Assembly (NCBI RefSeq): GCF_030812215.1
Contig: NZ_JAUSSG010000008.1
Location: 310,001 to 374,000 of the forward strand
Direction: 5' to 3'
Length of the DNA: 64,000 nt
From: Variovorax boronicumulans
GTDB lineage: Bacteria > Pseudomonadota > Gammaproteobacteria > Burkholderiales > Burkholderiaceae_C
Shown: piece after piece, positions 58,782 to 64,000 of the stretch
How positions within the stretch are numbered: the first letter of the stretch is position 1
Layout of the letters: each line of letters begins with the position of its first letter
Notes under the pieces: model-generated
Databases searched by the model: none
What the model was told of the DNA's origin: nothing
Seen by the model: only the letters and a program-made list of their open reading frames with translations
Program-made: the position numbers and the translations under genes

Positions 58782-59567
58782 ATGAAGAAAAGAATTTCCG
58801 GCTGGCTCGCGGTCATGGCTACCTTGGGTCTGGCGCTGGGGCTGACCTTCTCCGCCCCCGCATCGGCCGAATCGGGCGGCCTGGCGTGGGACAAGGCGCC
58901 CAACAAGACGACCGATGTGCAGGCCCTGCAGAACGGCGCCAAGCTGTTCGTCAACTACTGCCTCAACTGCCACTCGGCCGCCTTCATGCGCTACAACCGC
59001 CTGCAGGACATCGGCATCACCGAGCAGCAGATCAAGGACAACCTTCTGTTCACGACCGACAAGGTCGGCGAAACCATGAAGGCCAACATCGATGCGCGCC
59101 AGGCCAAGGACTGGTTCGGCACCACGCCGCCCGACCTCACGCTGGTCGCGCGTTCGCGTGCCGGCCACGGCGGCACCGGCGCCGATTACCTCTACACCTT
59201 CCTTCGCACCTTCTACCGCGACGACACCAAGGCCACCGGCTGGAACAACCTCGTGTTCCCGAGCGTCGCCATGCCCAACCCCCTGTGGGAACTGCAGGGC
59301 GAGCGCCGGCCGGTCTACACCAAGGTCGAGCAGCATGGCCACGCAACCGAAGTCTTCACCGGCAAGTGGGAACAGGTCACTCCCGGCACCCTGACGCCGG
59401 TGCAGTACGACAATGCCGTCGGCGACCTGGTGAGCTACCTTCAGTGGATGGCCGAGCCCGCGCAGAACACCCGCATCCGTATCGGCGTCTGGGTCCTGCT
59501 GTTCCTGGCCATGTCGGTGGTTTTCGTGTGGCGACTGAACGCCTCGTACTGGAAAGACGTCAAGTAG
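58782..59567 (+). CDS. petC: Ubiquinol-cytochrome c reductase cytochrome c1
   Basis: A 261-residue periplasmic heme c protein with signal peptide (cleavage near ASAES, ~32) and a C-terminal membrane anchor (IGVWVLLFLAMSVVFVWRL). Heme attachment NYCLNCHSAAFMRYNRL (~57-73) with the axial Met in VAMPNPLWELQG. Heme is attached by the ResB/CcsB system, whose genes open this window. ATG at 58782 chosen; a GTG 24 bp upstream is less likely. Confidence 0.97.
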   Translation: MKKRISGWLAVMATLGLALGLTFSAPASAESGGLAWDKAPNKTTDVQALQNGAKLFVNYCLNCHSAAFMRYNRLQDIGITEQQIKDNLLFTTDKVGETMKANIDARQAKDWFGTTPPDLTLVARSRAGHGGTGADYLYTFLRTFYRDDTKATGWNNLVFPSVAMPNPLWELQGERRPVYTKVEQHGHATEVFTGKWEQVTPGTLTPVQYDNAVGDLVSYLQWMAEPAQNTRIRIGVWVLLFLAMSVVFVWRLNASYWKDVK

Positions 59568-59611
59568 TTCCGTCCACGCCGACCGGCCATGCCTCGTGCA
59601 TCCGGTCCCAC

Positions 59612-59643
59612 AGAGTGGGTTGCCAACGCGACCCACTCTTTTT
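59612..59643 (+). terminator. Intrinsic terminator of petABC
   Basis: AGAGTGGGT (59612-59620) pairs perfectly with ACCCACTCT (59631-59639) around a 10-nt loop, and a five-T run follows (59639-59643). It lies between petC and sspA, so sspA should have its own promoter or depend on partial read-through. Confidence 0.85.
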
Positions 59644-59664
59644 GATTTTTAGGAGTCTCTCGCC

Positions 59665-60276
59665 ATGATGGTCTTGTATTCAGGAACGACCTGCCCCTTT
59701 TCCCACCGCTGCCGCTTCGTTCTGTTCGAAAAGGGCATGGACTTCGAGATCCGCGACGTCGATCTCTACAACAAGCCCGAAGACATCAGCGTGATGAATC
59801 CGTATGGCCAGGTGCCGATCCTGGTCGAGCGCGACCTGATCCTGTACGAGTCGAACATCATCAACGAGTACATCGACGAGCGCTTCCCGCATCCGCAACT
59901 GATGCCCGGCGACCCGGTCGACCGCGCCCGCGTGCGCCTGTTCCTGCTCAACTTCGAGAAGGAATTGTTCGTGCACGTGTCCACGCTGGAGAACCGCACC
60001 ACCAAGGGCAACGAGAAGACCATCGAAAAGGCTCGTTCGCACATCCGCGACCGCCTGACGCAGCTGGCGCCCGTGTTCCTCAAGAACAAGTACATGCTGG
60101 GCGACAACTTCTCCATGCTCGACGTGGCCATCGCGCCGCTGCTCTGGCGCCTGGACTACTACGGCATCGATCTCAGCAAGAACGCGGCGCCGCTCCTGAA
60201 GTACGCTGAGCGCATCTTCTCGCGCCCGGCCTACATCGAAGCGCTCACGCCCTCCGAAAAGGTCATGCGCAAGTAA
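59665..60276 (+). CDS. sspA: Stringent starvation protein A (RNA polymerase-associated, GST fold)
   Basis: A 203-residue GST-fold protein that binds RNA polymerase and alters transcription in stationary phase and stress. N-terminal thioredoxin-like YSGTTCPFSHRCRFVLFEKGMDFEIRDVD lacks GST activity residues; NPYGQVPILVERDLILYESNIINEYIDERFPHP is typical SspA. Preceded by TTTTTAGGAG. Always followed by sspB in this lineage, here with a repeat in between. Confidence 0.95.
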   Translation: MMVLYSGTTCPFSHRCRFVLFEKGMDFEIRDVDLYNKPEDISVMNPYGQVPILVERDLILYESNIINEYIDERFPHPQLMPGDPVDRARVRLFLLNFEKELFVHVSTLENRTTKGNEKTIEKARSHIRDRLTQLAPVFLKNKYMLGDNFSMLDVAIAPLLWRLDYYGIDLSKNAAPLLKYAERIFSRPAYIEALTPSEKVMRK

Positions 60277-60281
60277 ATAGG

Positions 60282-60372
60282 CTCTCCCCCAGGCTTCGCG
60301 CACTTCGTGTCGCTTCGCCAACCCCCTTCCGGGGGCAACACCAGCGGCCCGGCAAAGCCGGTTCCGCGGTGT
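60282..60372 (-). repeat. Second intergenic repeat family, copy 2 (sspA/sspB gap), inverted
   Basis: Reverse complement of copy 1 at 49976-50065. On the minus strand it reads CGCGGAACCGGCTTTGCCGG, then a CCCCCGGAAGGGGG mini-hairpin, AAGCGACACGAAGTGCGCGA and CCTGGGGGAG. Arm changes in the mini-hairpin are compensated between the two copies (CCCC/GGGG versus CCCCC/GGGGG), which supports RNA or DNA structure. Confidence 0.75.
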
Positions 60373-60381
60373 TCCGCGAAA

Positions 60382-60411
60382 AGTCAGAAGTTTGCGATTG
60401 CACGGTAGAAA
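60382..60411 (+). promoter_or_regulatory. Probable promoter of sspB, leaderless
   Basis: TTGCGA (60382-60387), 18-bp spacer, TAGAAA (60406-60411). The sspB ATG follows 6 nt later, where transcription would start, and there is no Shine-Dalgarno. The repeat lies just upstream. Confidence 0.5.
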
Positions 60412-60417
60412 ATTTTC

Positions 60418-60984
60418 ATGATCAACGCGCTCGAGTCGTCTTCCACCCGCCCGTACCTCATCCGGGCGCTGTACGAATGGTGCACCGACAACGGGTTCAC
60501 GCCCTATGTCGCGGTGCAGGTCGACGACACCGTCCAGGTTCCGCGTGAGTACGTGAAGAACGGCGAGATCGTGCTCAACATCAGCTTCGATGCGACCAGC
60601 TCGCTCAAGCTGGGCAACGATTTCATCGAGTTCAAGGCCCGCTTTGCGGGCAGCGCGCGAGAAATCAGCGTGCCGGTGGGGCGCGTGATCGCGATCTACG
60701 CGCGCGAGAACGGGCAGGGCATGGCGTTTCCCGCACCGGCGCCCGCGGTCGACAGCGGCGGCGATGTGCCGGCTTCGCCCACGGGGCCTGCGCGCATGCC
60801 TTTGCGTGACGCTTCGCGTGGCACCGAAGGCGATGCCGGCAAGATCGTCCATCTGGTGACGGGCGAGGAAGGCGGCGAAGTGCTCGATGCCGACTCTGCC
60901 GGCACGACCACGGACCCCGTCGACGAGCCGCCGCGCCCGCCGGCCGGTGGCGGTTCGCGGCCGTCGCTCAAGCGCGTCAAGTAG
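60418..60984 (+). CDS. sspB: ClpXP protease specificity-enhancing factor SspB
   Basis: A 188-residue adaptor that tethers ssrA-tagged proteins to ClpXP. The folded substrate-binding domain (residues ~5-110) shows TRPYLIRALYEWCTDNGFTPYVAVQVD, EYVKNGEIVLNISFDATSSLKLGNDF and RVIAIYARENGQGM. A long disordered tail ends in the ClpX-binding segment RPSLKRVK. Length is slightly above E. coli. Preceded by the leaderless promoter above. Confidence 0.95.
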   Translation: MINALESSSTRPYLIRALYEWCTDNGFTPYVAVQVDDTVQVPREYVKNGEIVLNISFDATSSLKLGNDFIEFKARFAGSAREISVPVGRVIAIYARENGQGMAFPAPAPAVDSGGDVPASPTGPARMPLRDASRGTEGDAGKIVHLVTGEEGGEVLDADSAGTTTDPVDEPPRPPAGGGSRPSLKRVK

Positions 60985-61029
60985 GCGCTTGCAACGGCCT
61001 ACTAGAATCACGCACTTCGAAGAAATTCA

Positions 61030-61105
61030 GCCGCTTTAGCTCAATTGGTAGAGCACCCGCCTTGTAAGCGGAAGGTCGTCAGTTCGATTCCGACAAGCGG
61101 CACCA
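61030..61105 (+). tRNA. tRNA-Thr (anticodon TGT)
   Basis: A 76-nt cloverleaf with encoded CCA (61103-61105). Acceptor GCCGCTT (61030-61036) pairs with AAGCGGC (61095-61101), discriminator A. D-arm GCTC/GAGC, anticodon loop CTTGTAA, T-arm with TTCGATT loop. G1-C72 and C2-G71 agree with threonine identity. The 27-43 (C-A) and 52-62 (A-C) positions are mismatched; the latter also occurs in E. coli tRNA-Thr(TGT). Confidence 0.95.
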
Positions 61106-61129
61106 ATATTAAATACAAAGTAATCAGTT

Positions 61130-61167
61130 AAACCCCCTGGATGAGGACTCGTCCAGGGGGTTTTTTT
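61130..61167 (+). terminator. Strong intrinsic terminator after tRNA-Thr
   Basis: AAACCCCCTGGA (61130-61141) pairs perfectly with TCCAGGGGGTTT (61152-61163) around a 10-nt loop, within a T-run from 61161 to 61167. It separates the tRNA gene from the flagellar export genes. Confidence 0.9.
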
Positions 61168-61342
61168 ATTTCCTTTTCCTGAGGGGTCTTATTGGGAGTA
61201 ATGAATTGGTTCTAGTGAACTGGAATTCAATTTAATTAGTTACCATTACGTTAGAATTACTTCAACTGGTTATTGGCCCAGTTTCATTTCTTCCATTTCA
61301 CGAGAAGAATGGGTCAAAGTGAGAAAGAGGGAGGGAGGGAGC
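61168..61342. other. AT-rich leader before fliQ
   Basis: About 175 bp clearly richer in A and T than the rest of the window, between the tRNA terminator and fliQ. It ends in a purine-rich AGGGAGGGAGGGAG ribosome-binding tract (61327-61340). No convincing sigma-28 or sigma-54 promoter was found. It should hold the promoter of the flagellar genes. Confidence 0.5.
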
Positions 61343-61609
61343 ATGCATGCGGACCTAGCATTGAAGATGATGTCAGACCTGTTTTGGACAGGATTGCTGG
61401 TGTGTCTTCCTTTGCTCGGGTTGACCATGCTGGTGGGTGTGGTGATCAGTGTTCTGCAGGTGGTCACCCAGGTTCAGGAAATGTCGCTGACATTCGTTCC
61501 CAAGCTCTTCACCGCAGGCGCCGTCATGATCCTGGCCGGCCCCTGGATGCTTCGCAAGCTCACCCAGTTCACCGTTCAGCTCTGGAGCAGCATTCCGTCG
61601 ATGTTCTGA
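61343..61609 (+). CDS. fliQ: Flagellar export apparatus protein FliQ
   Basis: An 88-residue two-helix protein of the flagellar type III export gate. LFWTGLLVCLPLLGLTMLVGVVISVLQVVTQVQEMSLTFVPKLFTAG is the family core (VQEMTL/TFVPK). First gene of the cluster here; fliP, which usually precedes it, is absent from the window. The ATG at 61343 follows the AGGGAGGGAGGGAG tract; an upstream ATG adds eight charged residues. Confidence 0.92.
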   Translation: MHADLALKMMSDLFWTGLLVCLPLLGLTMLVGVVISVLQVVTQVQEMSLTFVPKLFTAGAVMILAGPWMLRKLTQFTVQLWSSIPSMF

Positions 61610-61613
61610 ACCG

Positions 61614-62420
61614 GTGCCTGAAGTGAATGCCTTCCAGTTGAACTCGTCGTGGCTGTCTCTCGTAGGACTGCTTGCCTTGCGCGTGGCCGCAACCTTGCTG
61701 ATGACCCCGGTTTTTTATGCCGTGCCATTGCCCGCTTCTGTCCGGATGCTGGTGATCGTCAGTATCTCCGTCGCATTGGCGGCGGGTCTGCCGGTTGTTG
61801 CAGGACCGTTGATGAGCTGGGATGCCCTGCTTTTCGCCGCAATGTCCGAACTCGCCCTTGGAGCCGTGTTGGGCCTCGGCATCCTGCTGGCCTTCGGCGC
61901 GTTTGCTGTTGCCGGGCAATTGCTCGATGTCCAACTGGGATTCGGCATCGCGCAGGTGGTCGATCCGGTCACGAAGCGGCCGGTCCCGATTCTTACTTCC
62001 GCCTTCGGTTACCTCGCAGTCCTGATGTTCTTTCTTGTCAACGGACATCACGCGCTGCTGCGAGGCATCGGCTATAGCCTGGAGCGATTTCCAGTCGGTG
62101 CGCCGTGGTCGGTGGCAGGCGCTGCGGCTCCGATCCTGAAGCAGACGGCCGGCCTCTTCAGTCTTGGGTTCGCACTGGCTGCGCCGGTGGTGTTCTGCAT
62201 CCTGCTGGTCGAGTTCGCATTGGGCGTCGTCGGCCGCAACCTGCCGCAGATGAACATGTTCACGATGGGCATTCCCGTGAAGATTCTCGTCGGCCTCGTG
62301 GCGCTTTCGCTCTGGTTCATGGGCATTGGCGGCGTCATGACGAGAACCTACGCAAGCATTGCCACCACGTGGGAAGGCATCTTCGTTGCCGCGCCGGCAC
62401 CGCAAGGACTGGGACGCTGA
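61614..62420 (+). CDS. fliR: Flagellar export apparatus protein FliR
   Basis: A 268-residue membrane protein with about six transmembrane segments. LVGLLALRVAATLLMTPVFYAVPLPASVRMLVIVSISVALAAGLPV is the FliR N-terminal region, FGIAQVVDPVTKRPVPILTSAFGYLAVLMFFLVNGHHALLRGIGYSL the middle, and NLPQMNMFTMGIPVKILVGLVAL a conserved C-terminal stretch. GTG start; a second GTG three codons later is possible. Stop and flhB start share one base (TGATG). Confidence 0.92.
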   Translation: MPEVNAFQLNSSWLSLVGLLALRVAATLLMTPVFYAVPLPASVRMLVIVSISVALAAGLPVVAGPLMSWDALLFAAMSELALGAVLGLGILLAFGAFAVAGQLLDVQLGFGIAQVVDPVTKRPVPILTSAFGYLAVLMFFLVNGHHALLRGIGYSLERFPVGAPWSVAGAAAPILKQTAGLFSLGFALAAPVVFCILLVEFALGVVGRNLPQMNMFTMGIPVKILVGLVALSLWFMGIGGVMTRTYASIATTWEGIFVAAPAPQGLGR

Positions 62421-63520
62421 TGGCCGAGCAGGATCTCGATCGCAACGAAGCGGCCACGCCGTACAAGCTGCAGAAGGCGCGCGAGCGCGGGCAGACGGCA
62501 AAGAGCACGGATGTCGTGGCGGCTGTCGTATTCGCAGTCGCCGTCGTCTATCTGAACTGGCGCGGGTTTGGTGCCGTGTCGAACCAGTTCCGCTTCGACC
62601 AGGCCTTGCTGATCCATGCCGGCCGGATGGATGTTTCCGGTGTGGGCCTCTGGCCGATGATCGACCGCGCATTGCGCGCTGCGCTCATGCTGTCCGCTCC
62701 CTTCTTCGCCACCGTCATGCTGGCAGCGGTCATCGGCAACATGATGCAGACCGGCCCGATCCTTTCCTTCGAACCCGTGAAGATGGATTTCGACCGTATC
62801 AACCCGGTCAATGGCCTGAAGAAGCTGTTCTCGATGCGCGTGCTCTTCGATACCGCACGAGCGTTGATCAAGCTGACGCTGCTGACCCTGGTTGCCGTTC
62901 TCGGCCTCAAGGCGTTGACCAGCCAGTTCTATGCGCTGGCCTCCCTGTCGGCTGTCGGCTATCTGCATATCCTGCTCGACGACCTGGCAAGCATCGGCCT
63001 GAAGATGGCGTTGGTGCTCGGTCTCATCGCCTTGCTCGACCTCATGTACACGCGGCGCGAATTCGCAAAGAAGATGCGAATGAGCCAGCGCGAACTCAAG
63101 GACGAAGCCAAGCACCGCGAAGGCGACCCTCGCATCCGCGCCCGGTTGCGTGAACTGCGCCGCGACATGCTCAAGCGAAGCCTGGCGCTGCGCCAGACGC
63201 GCAATGCGGATGTGGTGATCACCAACCCGACGCACATCGCCGTGGCGCTGAAGTACGAGCACGGTCGCATGGCGTCGCCGCAACTGCTGGCCAAGGGAGC
63301 CGGCCACATGGCCGCTGCCATGCGCGAGATCGCGGCCCGCCATCGCATTCCCGTGGTCCAGAACCCGGCACTGGCACGGCGCATCTACAAGGAGTTGCCG
63401 GTGGATCATCCCGTGCCGCCGGAACTTTATGCGCAGGTCGCGCGCATCATCGTCTGGGTCTTTGCCATGCGCGAGCAGCAGCAACAACGCGGCCGCACCG
63501 CAACAGGGGCCGCATCTTGA
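62420..63520 (+). CDS. flhB: Flagellar export switch protein FlhB
   Basis: A 366-residue membrane protein with four transmembrane segments and a cytoplasmic autocleaving domain. It starts EQDLDRNEAATPYKLQKARERGQTAKSTD, and the self-cleavage motif NPTH is in VVITNPTHIAVALKYEHG (~270-285), which sets substrate specificity. RHRIPVVQNPALARRIYKEL is the conserved switch end. Start overlaps fliR; flhA overlaps its stop (TTGA). Confidence 0.95.
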   Translation: MAEQDLDRNEAATPYKLQKARERGQTAKSTDVVAAVVFAVAVVYLNWRGFGAVSNQFRFDQALLIHAGRMDVSGVGLWPMIDRALRAALMLSAPFFATVMLAAVIGNMMQTGPILSFEPVKMDFDRINPVNGLKKLFSMRVLFDTARALIKLTLLTLVAVLGLKALTSQFYALASLSAVGYLHILLDDLASIGLKMALVLGLIALLDLMYTRREFAKKMRMSQRELKDEAKHREGDPRIRARLRELRRDMLKRSLALRQTRNADVVITNPTHIAVALKYEHGRMASPQLLAKGAGHMAAAMREIAARHRIPVVQNPALARRIYKELPVDHPVPPELYAQVARIIVWVFAMREQQQQRGRTATGAAS

Positions 63521-64000
63521 ACGCATTCGCGCGTGTTCTTGGCAAGCACAGCGACATCGCGCTGGTGCTGCTCGTGCTCGGTGTGCTGGTGGTGCTGTTT
63601 GCACCCATCCCCAGCGGCCTGCTCGACTTCCTGATCCTGAGCAATTTCAGCTTTGCATTCCTGGTCCTGCTCCTGACCTTCTACATGGCCAGGCCGGTAG
63701 AGTTCTCGACCTTCCCTTCGCTGCTGCTGATCGCCACGCTGTTCCGCCTGTCGCTCAACGTCGCGGCCACGCGGCTGATTCTTTCGGATGGCGATGCGGG
63801 CCGGGTGATTGGCGCCATCGGTGCCTTCGTGGTGGGCGGCAACTACGTCATCGGCCTGATCGTCTTCCTGATCCTTATCGTGGTTCAGTACGTGGTGGTG
63901 ACGAGCGGCGCGCAGCGCGTCTCGGAGGTGGCTGCGCGCTTCACGCTCGACAGCATGCCGGGCCAGCAGATGAGCATCGATGCCGACCTCAACATGGGCT
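63517..64000 (+). CDS. flhA: Flagellar export protein FlhA, N-terminal part (partial)
   Basis: The first 161 codons are present and the gene continues beyond the window. TTG start in a TTGA overlap with flhB. Membrane helices around DIALVLLVLGVLVVLFAPIPSGLLDFLILSN, then TFPSLLLIATLFRLSLNVAATRLIL, GGNYVIGLIVFLILIVVQYVVV and SEVAARFTLDSMPGQQMSIDADLN match FlhA. The LSDGDAGRVIGAIG loop is a few residues shorter than in typical FlhA, which is a possible sign of a second or lateral-type flagellar system. Confidence 0.88.
   Translation, partial: MNAFARVLGKHSDIALVLLVLGVLVVLFAPIPSGLLDFLILSNFSFAFLVLLLTFYMARPVEFSTFPSLLLIATLFRLSLNVAATRLILSDGDAGRVIGAIGAFVVGGNYVIGLIVFLILIVVQYVVVTSGAQRVSEVAARFTLDSMPGQQMSIDADLNMG

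Noticed and set aside
56982..59636. 884-codon minus-strand open frame opposite petABC
   Set aside because: Shadow of the cytochrome genes; begins without a credible start and has no family features.
61030..61105. tRNA-Thr as a degenerate or pseudo-tRNA because of two stem mismatches
   Set aside because: All arms, loops, discriminator and CCA are present; the 52-62 mismatch also occurs in a functional E. coli tRNA-Thr, so it is most likely active.

Overview
The window is a contiguous piece of a GC-rich betaproteobacterial chromosome, most likely Comamonadaceae and probably Variovorax or a close relative. This rests on the gene families and order: ResB-CcsB, type IV pilus assembly pilMNOPQ next to aroK-aroB, mlaFEDACB, a murA-his supercluster, and petABC-sspA-sspB. 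It also rests on high third-position GC and a family of GC-rich intergenic repeats. It is ordinary core chromosome: no prophage, CRISPR array, integrase or rRNA operon was seen.

Layout. 1-3478: cytochrome c assembly (resB end, ccsB) and the MsrPQ periplasmic methionine sulfoxide reductase. 3479-7789: lysA, lptM, cyaY and a class A penicillin-binding protein. 7790-18732: pilMNOPQ, aroK, aroB, a dNTPase, an MFS carrier, a DUF1415 protein and a methyltransferase, mostly with overlapping or tightly spaced starts. 18754-26683: a DUF1266-like gene, a RAYT-type HUH transposase, and glutamate synthase gltBD. 26782-32999: the Mla phospholipid-transport operon, an ABC-2 exporter and a BolA protein. 33039-47500: murA and the histidine genes in two blocks (hisG-D ... 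C-B-H-A and hisF-I-E). These are interrupted by a lipoprotein/immunity-like/SUFU trio, an orphan ATPase, and a glutamate-type transport pair with a sugar mutarotase. 47512-54749: a membrane protein, a HIT hydrolase, tatABC, a DegP-type protease, an MHS-type carrier, a NIF3-like protein and pdxA. 54746-60984: mscL, a LuxR-type regulator with a degenerate receiver, petABC, sspA and sspB. 61030-64000: tRNA-Thr, a strong terminator, then fliQ-fliR-flhB-flhA (cut by the window edge).

Most unusual observation. Four gene junctions (aroB/dgt, mlaF/mlaE, the ABC-2 ATPase/permease pair and NIF3/pdxA) carry copies of a related GC-rich repeat. In every case the repeat begins at ATGA overlapping the upstream stop codon and ends at ATGA containing the downstream start codon. 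Each repeat is an uninterrupted mini-ORF of 20-29 codons (MSAAPGRP-type N-terminus) that starts inside the upstream stop and stops inside the next start. About a dozen other junctions in the window are plain ATGA overlaps without the repeat. This suggests either insertion into ATGA junctions with duplication of ATGA, or a translational relay that keeps coupling intact. A second repeat sharing part of the same core occurs twice, at 49976-50065 and inverted at 60282-60372.

Functional links: the window holds the Tat translocase plus two probable Tat clients (MsrP and the Rieske protein PetA). It also holds most of the his pathway, with a short-form HisG that would need HisZ encoded elsewhere.
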